Shown piece by piece: positions 21,582-32,887 of a stretch of DNA of 64,000 nt. The stretch is from Immersiella caudata. Its lineage: Eukaryota; Ascomycota; Sordariomycetes; Sordariales; Lasiosphaeriaceae. The notes below the pieces were generated by a model. It ran no database searches and had not been told where the DNA came from. It was given only the letters and a program-made list of their open reading frames with translations. Each line of letters begins with the position of its first letter. Position 1 is the first letter of the stretch. A program made the translations under genes and the position numbers. The stretch is from the NCBI GenBank assembly GCA_030512335.1, contig JAULSU010000005.1, positions 4,111,501 to 4,175,500 on the forward strand. The letters are read 5' to 3'.

Positions 21582-22503
21582 ATGGCCGGCACACCCAACC
21601 CCGAGGGCGCAATGGCCTTGACCGCCACCGCCTAGCTCATGAACATGTCCGAAATGATACTCTGCCTTGCTGATCACGTTAGTCCATTTGGCCCAGGAAC
21701 TCCTCGTGTGATTCCCGCCTCTCACAAGTTGCTGACTTCAAGTAACCCCAGATCGAAGGCCACAAACAGCTCGCAGACCTCCGTCTCGTCAGCAAGACAT
21801 TCGGCAAAGTCTTTGGCCTGCACTATTCAAAGAGGTCGAGATTCGGAGATTAGATGGAACACTACTCAAGATTTGGCCGATCCCTCGTATCCGACATGTC
21901 AGAGAGTTTCGTCTCAATTAGCAGTGGCCTGGGGACGGAGATAGGGATGCGGAAATTTTGAAGCAGATTCTCCAGCGGATGCCCCACCTGGAGAGCTTCA
22001 CAATGTTCGGAGCTGTCTTTACCAACGAACAATGCCGAGTGCTGCAGCGGGGGTGCCCGAAGCTCAAGGGCCTTCACATCGTTCTTTCTGTCCAGTCACA
22101 TCGAATCATAAGGGATAGCACCGGCCTCTACGGACTCAAACCTGTGCCCGCTATGGACTTGAGTTTATTTCAAGACCTGGCATCTCTCTCACTCGAAGCT
22201 GCTACCGACAGTGTCGACTGGCAGAAGTGCATCTCGGATATCGCCCAAATTTTGCGACGCTGTCCTGATCTACGGGAGCTGAGTTTCTTTTCAAATTCCA
22301 CGGCGCCATACATGGCAAGCTTCGTCAAAGATATTTGCGATGCGTACGCGAGGACCTGAGCCAGCCCTCTACAACTACGTGTCTCTGCTTCGGAAGATAT
22401 TATATTCATAAGCCGCGCAACTTCGAGCCCCTCGCCAAACTTACCGACGCTTCTTCTTTAAGCAAGTTGTCTTTTTACTCGGTCCGCTGGGCTTACCGCT
22501 GAT
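21582..22503 (+). pseudogene. F-box/leucine-rich family pseudogene
   Basis: An ATG at 21582 is followed by a TAG at 21633-21635. In frame after it comes an F-box-like stretch (MSEMILCLADH), a 74-nt intron (21678-21751) and IEGHKQLADLRLVSKTFGKVF. A one-base shift at about 21826 is needed to continue into KEVEIRRLDGTLLK, a second TAG lies at 21919-21921, and then ILKQILQRMPHLESFTMFG and further leucine-rich sequence follow to 22359. Family resemblance resumes in another frame to about 22503 (PLAKLTDASSLSKLSFYSV). Both TAG codons stand where CAG would fit, consistent with C-to-T change. This copy is certainly not functional as one protein. Confidence 0.75.
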
Positions 22504-23098
22504 GGCTGCAAAGTGCAGAAAAGTACTCCTGACCGGTAGGGAGGCGCCATGATTGTCTCGATTTGACGGGAATGAGACGGGATCGTCAGGATGTTAGGTT
22601 AAGAAAGGACGACCTAGGCATGTCCAGAGAAGGGCTCAAGAGGGAAAAGGGCGATCCAGAGCGGGACGAGAAGTTCATAGAGTTAGCAAGGATGCGTCTG
22701 GAATTACATGGGCATGGCTTCATACACAATGTTTTGCCGCAGGTGCATTTGCAATTATGTCGAGGGCTAGTTGGGCTTCGCCACTTCAGCTAGTGAAAAC
22801 TATAGGGTGAACTAGCGGTTTCGACAAAATACATGCGTGCTTGATGACTGTGGAATGTCCTGTTATATGAGCCAGCGCCCGTGATGTTTGCCCTACTGTT
22901 CAAAAGGCCGTCTTGGCTCACGGCCCAAGAAACAAATTTCAGCAACATACATCCAAGCCGCACCGACGACAAAAGTGGGGAGGCAAACCGATCCCCCTCC
23001 CGCAATGAGATCCCATGCTGAAGGCTTATCTCTTCCCTGCCTAAAACCCATTTCCTGAACGCCTAGAGCCCCGTTCTGTGACTGCACAGTGAAATAAC
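22504..23098. other. Intergenic spacer
   Basis: Nothing recognised. It holds the decayed end of the pseudogene and the 3' flank of the Lys-rich protein gene. Confidence 0.4.
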
Positions 23099-24116
23099 CT
23101 AGTCAAATCTCTCCTTCTTGATTCTCCGGCTTGTGGGGCTCTCCGATGAGATCACAATCACCGGTGGCTGAGAAGCTTGAGGAGTCCGGTGATGACTCTT
23201 CTTTCCATGCCTCTTCTTCTTCTTCTTTGAGCTATTCTCAGTGTCGTCCAGGTTGCCAGACTTTCTCTTCTGTCCCTTGGGTTGCTTCGGCGTGTCGTTT
23301 GACTTCTTTCGAGGGGATGGGGTTGTCTGCTCAAGCGGCATCGGGAAGTACTGTGGCGCCACCGGCACTCGCGGTTGGGGACGTGGCACTATGCCGGGGT
23401 GTCCGCGATACGGCTCCGCCTGTGGTTCAGGATACCTCTCTTGATGCTGTGGCTGCATAGCTTGTTGCGGAATCGGGATTGGTTGCTGGAGAGCATGTGC
23501 GGTGAACGGGGGGCTGTTGGCTAGCCCAAAAATGCCATGGTCAGAACGAACAATCGGGCCATCATTAGAAACATCAGTGCGTACCATTGTACTGAGACAC
23601 ATGCGTCGAGATTCTCAGCATTATCTCGGCGTACTCTTCGCGAGGAAGCCTGCGCCCCTTCCCAAAGCTGACGCGCGGCGGCTGGGCGACCTCGGGGCCG
23701 TGGGCTAGAGCGCCAAGCATACGACCCTCGGTTACTTGTCGGCGATAGACATAATCCAAGTATTCCTCGGCAGGCCTTGTACCGCTGTATCGCCAATGGA
23801 TGAGGTCATCGTACCAAGGAAAGTCCGAGCGGGATGCCGCGTAGAGAAGAGCCCACACCAGATGGTAGAAGTACTCGACCGAGACAAGTCTAGGAGCGTC
23901 CTTGTCGTCGTAGAGTAGATTGCAGACATCGGTGATTGCTTGATCCACCTTGCATCCTGCCCCTTGGTAGCCGCAAGCTCCGAGTCCCGATTCCGACTTG
24001 GGCTTCATTACCCAGGCAAGAACTTTGCCCTGACGGTCAACGAGCTCTGGCGATAGCTGTGACGATGCAAGCCGTTGAACGGGAGTCTTCGGGGCTTCTC
24101 TGTGAGCTTCGGCCAT
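23099..24116 (-). CDS. Conserved-looking protein with basic, probably nuclear, C-terminus
   Basis: About 317 residues; exons 24116-23585 and 23520-23099, with a 64-nt intron (CTGAC branch site, CTAG acceptor) joined in phase 1. The start MAEAHREAP is chosen because upstream frame is Cys/Arg-rich and unlike the protein. An N-terminal globular, Trp/Tyr-rich domain (about 35-175; CGYQGAGCKVDQAITDVCNLL, FPWYDDLIHWRY) is followed by a Pro/Gln-rich region and a Lys-rich segment (KGQKRKS, SKKKKKRHGKK) that looks like a bipartite nuclear signal. The end (VIVISSESPTSRRIKKERFD) resembles a SUMO-interacting motif plus a sumoylation-type IKKE site. I recognise no family; nuclear location is inference. 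Confidence 0.65.
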
Positions 24117-24745
24117 TTTCTTCAGTTCTGCGGGTTGCCGACGGCAGTTTCTTGTTTGGTCTTTTGTGGCTGCGCAGGAAGTTGTTGGAAAGGAGAAGAG
24201 GAAGGTCGTGGGTTGACAGAGAAGAAAGAGAAGTAGAAGGATCGGAGCGTTTGCGCCTGACTTAGCAACAGAGATTTGGATTCTAAAACGGCAGGATCGA
24301 CCTTCCTTGTTGTGGTCATGTGGCTTCTTCACCTCAACCGACGCGTTCCGCATTACCTGAAGTTCAATTCCGGATCACCTCTCGAAAGGAACAAGGCTTA
24401 TTGGTTCTCTGGCGACCCCATGCCTTCTCTAGTCTAGCCGGCGGCAGCAGTGCTTGCCCCTCAGGCATATCTCGCTCAGCACTCAGCTTCCAGTCCCTTG
24501 AGGAGGCCGATCCACGAGGACTATCCGCAAGGAGCCCTGACCCACACAAATCACCGCGGCAAATACATTCACTTTCGACAAGAGAGAGGCAAGACTGCCC
24601 GCTGCTGTCAGGTTGAAACCGACAAAACGGCTCAGATGCTGGTGACATTTCCTGCTGTCTTTATGCACGTAACCAGCTAACCTATCTTCCTGCCATCAGG
24701 CCCGTCCTTATGAAGCCTACAAGCCAACTGAGATACCTGCGCTGC
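24117..24745. other. Intergenic spacer
   Basis: Between two minus-strand genes; holds the promoter of the gene ending at 23099. No gene is supported. Confidence 0.4.
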
Positions 24746-25290
24746 TCATCTCAAAAGACCGACATTGCAAAGCGGCACGCTCTCCTCGACCCTCTTCCGT
24801 CTATCCTCCTGAGCCTTCACAGCTCGCTTGACCTCGCGACAAGCCTCGTTGGGAGCCCTCTTCTCCACCTCTGCAGATTTGCGCGCCTCCTCCGCAGCCT
24901 TGCGTGCATCAGTAGCAACTCGACGCGCCTCGGCAGCGAAACGGCGGGCGTTTTCGGCGACCGTCTTTGCCTTTTGGGCATTCTTTTCGGCTTCGTAGGC
25001 CTTGATTCTTAGTTTGAGCGCTTCCATTTCGATGAGCTGAGTTGCGAGTTCGTCGGCGCTGGGGGGCTCTACGGATGCCTCGGGGCTCTTTGGCTTCTTT
25101 CGAGCTGCGGCTTTCTTTTTCTTGGGGGGATCCTGGCTGTTGGGAGCGCAGGTTAGCAAATACCGAGCGGATATCCTTCGAACGGCGGGGGATTTTACTT
25201 TTCTGAGTGCGGGATTTGCGGAGGTTGCGTGGACTCTGAGTCAGGTTCCTCCATTTTGATCTTCTTGGTCGAGCTCGACTTTCTCGACAT
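24746..25290 (-). CDS. Short Lys/Ala/Glu-rich coiled-coil protein
   Basis: About 160 residues; exons 25290-25199 and 25136-24746, with a 62-nt intron (GCTAACCTGC branch site, CAACAG acceptor). The N-terminus is Ser/Lys-rich (MSRKSSSTKKIKMEEPDS). A Lys-rich segment (PPKKKKAAARKK) follows, then a continuous charged helix of about 90 residues rich in Ala, Glu and Lys/Arg that should form a coiled coil. No signal peptide is seen. The basic segment suggests a nuclear location. Low-complexity helices give weak family matches, so the function is unknown. It is divergent from the PDI-like gene. Confidence 0.6.
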
Positions 25291-25702
25291 GGTGTTGGCA
25301 ATATAAAATTATTGGAAGTTTGGTTTGGAATGGAGTGGGGTTGCGTTGGAGGCACTGGGTTGGATATAGAGGAAAAGATCGCGAGGTTGGTGTTGTTTGG
25401 GTCTCAATTCCTCCATTCAATTCAATGTGAGTCTGCCTTTGGATGGGATGCGATAGCTTTTGCTAATTCACTGGCCTTTGTCAGGTGGTTGGCGGAAGAC
25501 ACCACTATCCACAGGAGATCTTCATGCAGCTCCAATCGAATTTCGTAGCCTGTTTTTCACGGTGGCAAGGCAGACATGAATTGCCGCGTACGCGCATGCG
25601 GCACAGCAAAGACATGTCCATTGTTAAAGGCTCTCCACCCCGCATCACCTCGCCTTTGTCCTTTCATCTGCCTACACCTTCACAACGACTCGAGCTGCCA
25701 AT
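25291..25702. other. Divergent promoter region
   Basis: About 410 bp between the starts at 25290 (minus) and 25703 (plus), so both promoters lie here. No other feature was recognised. Confidence 0.5.
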
Positions 25703-27261
25703 ATGAACAGCCAAACTCCATCCGAAATTACTATTCTCCACAACGTCCAAGAGCTGGACGACCTCTGCGACACCCACGCCACCGTCCTCCTCACTGTCAC
25801 ATTCCATATTCTTCCTGCGGCCCAGAAGTTCTCCCCGGTCTACGAAGAGGTAGTCCCACCACTTGGGATGACACATGAAGCTTCAAGACTAACGAAAGCC
25901 CAAGATTGCTTCTTCGCTCGTGGCGTCGGGTTCCGACATCGTCTGCGCGCAGATCGATGCGGACGGAACGCGCGGTCTTTGGGATAAATTTGGATACCTG
26001 AGATACCCGACTGTCGTCCTCCATCATGGCCCTCGCAACTTCAAGAAATACGTTGGACCCCTGAGAAAGAAGGAGTGGGTAGTTCTATCGAAGCCGATAG
26101 ACGTGTGACTGACGAGTGTTTCGGTAGGATTCTTGCCTTCGTTACGAGACAGCAGATGCCCGTTGTTTCTTTTGTCGACTCGGCAGCCGCGCTCGATAGT
26201 CTACGAACCGCTCATGAGGCTGTCGCTGTGGCATATCTCGACGCCGAGGACCACGTCTCTCGCGCTTCTTTCACGGCGACGGCAGACAAGCTCAAAGATG
26301 ACGTTGTTTTCTGCGTGTTTGAGGGCCCCGATTGGTCAGAGGAAGGGAATTCGGGGATTGTGGTGTACAAGAATGTTCCAGATGAGAGCTCGGTCCTCGC
26401 TGTGGCCGAGGCGCTCAGCATCGAGGCCATCACGGATTTCATCAAAACAGCCGCACGTCCGCTTATATTGGAGCTACTGCCGGAACTCCACGGCCCGCTG
26501 CTGGAGGTAATCCTTCTTCCCCCCGCGCCCTTTACGGCGCTAACAAAGCTCAGCAACCCCTTCCCATCGGATACCTCTTTGTCGATTCAGCAAGTCGACA
26601 TCAACAACTCGCCATCGAATTCCTACCTCTAGCGCGCAAATACCAAAGCCGCGTTCGATTCGTTATCGTCCACGCCGCCGACTTCCCCGATCTCTCCGAG
26701 CAGATGCACGTCAACTTGCATGAGTTACCCGCCTTCGTCCTCCGCTACCCGCAACGGCGCTACGCATACCCCCTGAAACCAAGTACAGCGAGCGACCTAC
26801 AACTGGACAAGGTAGCTACCTTCATCGAAAGTTTCCTCGCCGGCCAAGTCCAGCCCAAGATCAAATCAGCACCCATCCCCGAGACCCAAGGCCCGATCAT
26901 TGAGATAGTGGGCTTCACATACGACGAGATCATCATGAACCCCGACAAAGATGTCCTAGTCGAGTACTACACCCCGTGGTGTGGCCCTTGCAAGGCCATC
27001 CTCCCTGTGTACGAAAAGCTCGCGTTGCTGTATTCTTCGGACGAAAAAGCTCGAGATCTGGTGACGGTCGCAAAGATGGAATACGAGGGAAACGATGTAC
27101 CTGATACGGACATCCGTGGGTTCCCTTGGTTCAAGCTGTACCCGGCTGCAAACAAGGGGGAACCTGTGACGTATAGTGGCGACTGGACTGTGAAGGATTG
27201 GGTGAGGTTCATTCAGGAGGCGGGCTTTCATGGTGTTGCACTGAAGGTCGACGATGAATGA
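25703..27261 (+). CDS. Protein disulfide-isomerase-like thioredoxin protein without ER signals
   Basis: About 467 residues in four exons: 25703-25849, 25905-26074, 26128-26506 and 26554-27261. The second donor is GTGGGT at 26075, which alone keeps frame into KKEILAFVTRQQMP. The domain order matches PDI (a-b-b'-a'): first thioredoxin-like domain about 1-105, two non-catalytic domains, and a last thioredoxin domain with an intact YYTPWCGPCK motif. In the first domain the place of the CGHC motif reads HILPAAQKF, so only one active site remains. There is no signal peptide (MNSQTPSEITILHN) and no C-terminal HDEL/KDEL (it ends LKVDDE). A cytosolic or other non-ER role is therefore likely. It could be a derived paralogue of the ER enzyme. 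Confidence 0.85.
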
Positions 27262-27554
27262 CAAGGCAACGACTCTTGAGCAGATATCCATCATTCCAGG
27301 ACGACGAACACCTCTTGTCAACTGCCGAGGGATATCATTACGCTCGGGGTTTTATTGTAAGAGTAACAGGAGTTGCAGGCAGACGCTCACAAAGGCCAAC
27401 AGCATAGTGAAGCTGTGTGCACACTGAAACCTGGATGTTGTGGGAGTTCGGGAGAGCCACCTGCGTGGTGGGCTAATTAATTACCTAGTGGGCTTCCACA
27501 TATCCCTTCCTAGCTCGATTATGAAACACTTTGAATGTACGGTACCTCATATCC

Positions 27555-29776
27555 TCAACTCCGAATAGAACTCGGCCTAAACCGCCCCGAGAAGTGATCC
27601 GAATAAGACTCCTGCAGAGTTGTTGACCTCGAAGATCCAAACCCAGAACTAGCAAATGGCCCATTAGTCTCTTGATTCGCTGTTTCCTCAGCTGGTGACG
27701 TATCCCATTCTGCTTTGACCGTGATTTTCTCGGGCGCCGAGCTGCCCGGCAAAGCCTCGCCTTGGTACAGAATCGCGAACCGGAGATCACCGGACGGGCC
27801 AACAGTCAGGTGAACTTCATATTCGCAGACGTGATACTCCTTCTTGACCCTCCAGAAGCAAGACTTGTGTCTCTTTTTCTTGGTGGCCAGTTGGTTGGCA
27901 GGAACCTCGGTGAGGTTGGCGCGGACTTCATAGAGCTTGTCGACGCCGGCTGGTGTCGTGTTGTCAGCCGTGCGCGCCAGGGAGCAACCAGAGACAGAGA
28001 GCTTCACCACTTACGTGCGCTGATATTGCTCGGTTCACAACCCTCCGGGTTGTCAGACGAGACAATAGTCTCGATCCAAGACAGCGGCTCAGTGAGTCCC
28101 GCATGCCGGGTGATTGTCGCAAACATCTTGTTGCCGTTGATCATCTTCTCGCCCCGCTTGCCAATCCAGTTGATTTGCTCCGGGACGTACACCTTGTCAT
28201 CCCACAAGTCAGTCACTAGGCGTTGTTGGAAATGCCGTTTCGCCGAGTACCGTTCTCGGGTCACGACGCCGTAGCTCGCCCTGGCGATGCGAGTCCGGAG
28301 GATGCTGCTGGTGTGTTCGAGGAGGAGGCCTTTGATCACCACGAGCTGAGGCTCAGCACACATCTGAACCCTGGTACCGCTCAGAGACCATCGTTCCGAC
28401 TGCTGGACGTGCTCTTGGAGGCGCTTGAGGATGTACTCTGAGCTCCCGAGGCCGCCGGACAAGATGATGTACTTCTGCAGGGCCAAAAAAAAAAGAAAAT
28501 GTCAGTCCGCTTTTGCTGAGGCTCGGCATGCGATGTGGTGACGACATATGACTGCACCGTGGTCATCCTTCTCGAACCTGTCTAGGCCTTCCTCCAACAG
28601 CTTGACAATCTTGGTTAGCTGAAGATCAAAAAGACCCTCAAACTCGGATCTACCGTTGATGTCAGCTGGAGACCTTCGGGGAAGCTTGACATGGGTTCAT
28701 ACTTTGGAATCACAAGGTGGCCATCCTCAATCCCGAGTTCCACGCTACAAAAGTCATAGCGAACACCCGAAATCTCAATCCTGTAAGTCTCATCCTCCTG
28801 ATAAAAGTCAGGATCCCCAAACTTGTGCTTTTGCGTCTTGTAGTACGGGCTCTGCGAGAGTTTGACGTGCAGATCAGCCGGAAGTTGCGATACGGCGTCC
28901 GGATGTTCCTCGAGGCGTTGCTTCACAAGCTGCTGAAAGGTGAGGTCAATCATCATGGACCCGATGCCGGTCCCGCGAACGTCCTGCACCTGTTCCATGA
29001 CGGGCGGACTGGCAGAGCACACCTTGACAAACGCGAGATCGATCGTTCCGCCGCCAGCATCGACCGACAAAAAGACATCGCCGTTATCGAACGGGAGCGA
29101 TGTCCCCACGCGGAGCATCGACGACACGGCCGCTGCCTCGGCTTCCGTCAGACCGAGAATGACGTCGTGGTTCTCGGGCACACCGAACCCAGCGCTGCGG
29201 ATGATCTTTTGGAAGTCGTTGAGGATCCCCTGTCCTTGCCAGGTCGTGGGCACGCTAAAGATGAACTCGATGGCCATCTCATCCCAGTCGACATCTGTCT
29301 GGCAGCCGTTGCTCCTAAAGATGCTCTTGCGGATGTGCTTGTACACCTCTCCGAGGTATTCTCCCACCAGTCTGTGCACTTCTTGCATGCTCTTGGGAGC
29401 CCAGGTGATGCCCTTTTTCCTGCTGCTTTCGAGCAGCCGTGGCTCGAGAAACATCTTGAGGTATCGCCACTTCTCCGTCTCTGGCGTTTCGCTACCGCAG
29501 AGAAACCCCCATTTTCGTGTGCCTCTTGGCGATGCCCTTTTCGCAAGGACCGATGGCACCTTTCGCTCGTTGCCAGCATCGCCGGCACCACCACCACCCG
29601 GCCAGTCGCTGACAACCTGGGTTGGCGCTCGCTCTCGGTTGGGGTTCAGCCACGCGACTCCTGAACGAACCTTGTCAGTCCCGAAGATCTAAGTGAGACA
29701 TGGGAAAGCCTGCTTTACCGGTATACGTTGTGCCAAAGTCGACAGCAACACAAAGATCAGGCTTTCTTTGATCCAT
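27555..29776 (-). CDS. Hsp70-like (HSPA12-type) actin-fold ATPase
   Basis: About 655 residues in five exons: 29776-29719, 29660-28703, 28649-28553, 28474-28015 and 27949-27555. The ATPase phosphate-1 loop reads VAVDFGTTYTG across the first intron; phosphate-2 reads SVDAGGGTIDLAF; the adenosine loop reads IILSGGLGSSEYI. These are the hallmarks of the Hsp70/actin superfamily in its HSPA12-like branch, which lacks the canonical substrate-binding domain. The C-terminus ends in a Ser-rich tail. The third donor (GTCATA at 28552) is weak, but the alternatives break the frame or give a stop. Such proteins are much expanded in filamentous fungi and often neighbour NLR-type genes; their client is unknown. 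Probably cytosolic. Confidence 0.85.
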
Positions 29777-30566
29777 GGGGGCCTCTGGTTGTTTTGCCGT
29801 ATATCGCATGAGGTACCAAACATATGACACAGGTCAAGCGTGGAGAAATGTTGCAAACGATGAGAGAAGGGCACAGCTTCAGAGACGGGAGCGGGATGCG
29901 AGCCCTGGAACAACGCATGCAGAGCACACGGCGCATCCCGCGTCGGAACCCCCAGCCTTCGTTTGTCCCCTCCAGCATCCCGAATGAGCTGTGTCGCACA
30001 GCCAGGCTGCGCTTGCGGGGGATCCGAGGGCACTGGTGGCTGGTTTCGGCGCCAGTTCTCATTGGTAGCCTCGTCCCCTCAACGATGCCGCCAAGCCCGA
30101 ATTGTGATGCTGGCTTGCGTGAACAAGCCCAAAGTTCCTTCCTGTATCTTCCTGCCTGTCTTCCTGGGGCGACAACCCACAAGAGCTGCGCTTGCTGCAC
30201 TCTGTTGCATTGGATTGGTGGAAACTGAAGCCAATCACAACGTGCAGATGGCTGTTGTGGGACTTCAGCTGTGACTTGTCCCACCCCTGGACCCTATCGA
30301 ATCTCTTCAGCCTGTGGTATCCTTCGAAACGGACAAATTGGTAAGGGAATGAGCGAGGTACCGATACATTGACCACGGAGCCTGACCAGAAACTACCTAC
30401 CCTAGGTTTTGCACAGAGTCGAAAGACATGACTGTCGCTGGCTCTCCCCTCTCCTTGACGTTTTCTTCTTTGTGTCGGATTTCACTCTTGCACCCCTCGC
30501 TTGCTCACTTGGTGAAACATTAGTTTGGCCGTCTTTCTTGTCTTATTGCAAGAAACAAACTCAATC
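29777..30566. other. Divergent promoter region
   Basis: About 790 bp shared by the Hsp70-like gene (minus) and the membrane protein (plus). Plus-strand frames here could in principle hold an upstream exon of the membrane protein, which lacks a signal peptide in its present model, but I found no convincing splice join. Confidence 0.45.
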
Positions 30567-31966
30567 ATGGGAACGCCTAACACTGGGACCTTCATGATCG
30601 GGGTCCCCACAGCAACACATTTTGACGTAGCAGGGACTTACGACAAGGACCGTTTCAATTGCCCTACTCTTCCGGTCACCATTTCCCCGGCAAATGGCAT
30701 CCAGTTCGACGCGAACGTGAAAGCCGAGATTCTCGGGGGCCTTCCCGCGCTGCCGCTGATGGCCTTATCAGCGAGCAATGTGCCATTTACCTGTTTGTAC
30801 TCGGTGGCCTACACCCAAAGCGCTCCTTCGACCACTGTTGTCGTGACTTCCAGACAATGTGTCGCTGCCCCAACTCCGAGCCGCAATGGGACGGCCACGG
30901 GCGGCCACAATTCCGTCAACAGTGGCATCTCAACCGGCGCAGCAGCAGGCATCGGAATCGCCGTCGCCGTAGCCGTCATTGCCATCGCCGCAGCAGCAGC
31001 ATGGCTCTTCCTCCACCGTCGTCGCCAAGACCCCGAGGGTTCCCCCGTCCTTCCCATCATGGGCCCCGACAAGAGCCAAAAGCGAGCAGCAGCAATCGGT
31101 CCACCTCCACCATCAAAGGGGGCCATTGGGGGTCTCGCAGGCCTGCACCACTACCTCCTCGACGGCGAAGGCGACAGCGAGATGGTAGGCGAGTTGACAT
31201 CCCTCGGCCATCTCCTCAAGGACCACGTCCAAGCCAGCTACCACAAGGCCCCTGTGGGCCGCGATCATCTCTCGCAGGTGAACAGCTCCCTCTCCAGCCT
31301 TGGTCTCGACAGGGCGACGCAAGCGCAGATTGCGAGCCTGGCTTTGAATGAGCGGACGCGACACATTGCGATTCGGGGGTTGTTGGCGCGCATCATCTTC
31401 TCGGCTCTCGATGTCAGCTCTGCGAGTAGCCTTTCGTTGCTTCCGCCGTCGGTGGCTGCATTTTCCAGGACGATACCGCTGGATCTGAACAAGGAGCTGA
31501 CTCCGCAGGGTGAGTTTGGTGCCTTTTCATCTCCTGTCGTTTGTTGCCATGCTGACGAGCGGTGGAACAGATATCACGGCTCTCAGCGCCTGGCGCCGCG
31601 CCTCTGCGTACCTCCTCCATCCGAACCGGGTCGATCGATCGATCGCCCTTGCAAGTGCCGGCGAATATCGACACGCAGATCAGGGATACGCGGGTTGCGC
31701 TGGATGGGTTCCTGAGCATTTTCGTCCACGATGACTCGCGCGCGAGGAACAACCAGGCCAAGAGCCTAGAGAGGGCAATCCGCGCCTGTGCAAAGTTTGG
31801 GTATGCACTATTCTCGCACCCGTGCGAGTGGGCGTACCTGTTCTGGAACGAAGCGGCGAGTTCATCAGTCGTGGTGCTACCTGGGTTGGAAAGATTCAGC
31901 GGACCAGACGGAGAGGTATACAAATCTGGACATGTGGTTGTGCATCCCACCATTGAGAATGTTTGA
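30567..31966 (+). pseudogene. Single-pass membrane protein, frameshifted at a TCGA repeat
   Basis: Exon 1 (30567-31509) encodes an extracellular domain (about 1-115), a Ser/Gly/Thr stalk, one transmembrane helix (AAAGIGIAVAVAVIAIAAAAAWLFL) and a cytoplasmic helical region. The intron is 31510-31570 (GTGAGT, CTGAC branch site, ACAG). Exon 2 begins DITALSAWRRASAYLLHP, but to reach the conserved-looking end (IDTQIRDTRVALDGFLSIF, FGYALFSHPCEWAYLFW) the frame must change at the tandem TCGA repeat 31631-31645. As written, the reading stops at 31734 after about 368 residues; with one 4-bp unit fewer it would run to 31966 (about 444). No signal peptide is seen at the ATG, so an upstream exon may be missing. 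Function unknown; the topology is like that of surface sensors. Confidence 0.6.
31631..31645. repeat. Tetranucleotide repeat (TCGA)3 plus TCG in a coding exon
   Basis: Fifteen bases of TCGA repeat sit exactly where the reading frame of the membrane-protein gene changes by one. The shift equals one repeat unit, which suggests slippage. Confidence 0.8.
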
Positions 31967-32101
31967 GGACGCGCCGCAAATGAATGAGCTTTGATTGGGA
32001 CTGAAGTTGGACAGTAATAATAATAACATCGCGTCAGTCTTCTTGGTGCAATGGTGCTTCAAAGAAGGCATCCCCCCATGGGCTGTGAATCTCAGACTCC
32101 T

Positions 32102-32887
32102 TCATCTCGTCGCCGGTAACGGGTCGTCAACTCCCAAGGCCATGAGATCCGCCACCACGCCGCTGATGAGACTTGACTCCCGGTCATCTCGATCAGGTTT
32201 GACATAAGAGACAGAAGAGACAGACGACTTTGCGTGCTCGGTCCCGGACATCAGACTCTCAGTCGAGCTCAGCGGTGGCAACCCTTTTACAGAGACAAGG
32301 TCGAGACATCCAAGCCCCTTGACATCCTGCTCCGCCCGAGCCCCCTCAAGCTCTTCCTGACGACGTCGCTCCTCGACTCGAGCCTGCTCAGCAACCGCTT
32401 CGAGCGGTCCAAAGCGCACAATATGCTCCAGGCGACTGATCTGATCCCTCACTTCGATCTGGTTCCGAAGTATCGCCTTTTCGTGGATGCCGTACAAATT
32501 CCGGTCCTGCACCTTCCAGCGAAGCCGCTTGCTGAAGCCGGAAGCAGGGTTTCTCGACGACGAAGACCCCGACGCCCCAGCGCGACGAGATGACGGCTTG
32601 ATCTTGTTGCGCTCCAAGATGGGCATGGCGCGTCCCAGGGCTTCCCACGTTTCCTTGATTGTAGCTTCAATGCTTCTCTCGTCGTTGGGCCGTTGAGCGA
32701 GGAGGGCTGCGTGCCTCTTCCGAAGGTCGATCAGCTCGCCGAGCTGCTTTTGGCATTTGGTGATCTCGATCGCCGCCGCCTCGACTTCTTCGGGCGTTTG
32801 CACGAGATCAGCGGCGTGCAGGACCGCGCGGCCAGCCGCCCCGAGAACGCCGCCGACGGCGGATACAATGGCAATAGGCTCTGGCAT
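32102..32887 (-). CDS. NLR-type N-terminal-like helical protein
   Basis: Single exon of 261 residues from the ATG at 32887. The beginning, MPEPIAIVSAVGGVLGAAGRA, resembles the first hydrophobic helix of fungal STAND N-domains (compare MAEPLSLAAS at 18530). A mostly helical, charged segment follows (about 25-90), then a Ser/Arg-rich linker, a second helical segment with coiled-coil character (about 125-185; RLEHIVRFGPLEAVAEQARVEERRR), and a Ser-rich tail. No NTPase, GTPase or repeat domain is seen. The relation to the other three N-domain genes is weaker than among those three. Function unknown; membrane association through the N-terminal helix is possible. Confidence 0.6.
   Translation of the reverse strand: MPEPIAIVSAVGGVLGAAGRAVLHAADLVQTPEEVEAAAIEITKCQKQLGELIDLRKRHAALLAQRPNDERSIEATIKETWEALGRAMPILERNKIKPSSRRAGASGSSSSRNPASGFSKRLRWKVQDRNLYGIHEKAILRNQIEVRDQISRLEHIVRFGPLEAVAEQARVEERRRQEELEGARAEQDVKGLGCLDLVSVKGLPPLSSTESLMSGTEHAKSSVSSVSYVKPDRDDRESSLISGVVADLMALGVDDPLPATR

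Noticed and set aside
16558..22503. Transposable element
   Set aside because: No transposase, reverse transcriptase or terminal repeats are visible; the repeated sequence is explained better by decayed copies of an F-box-type gene family and its upstream region.
28717..29664. Plus-strand open frame of 315 codons
   Set aside because: Entirely antisense to the second exon of the Hsp70-like gene, whose motifs are unmistakable.
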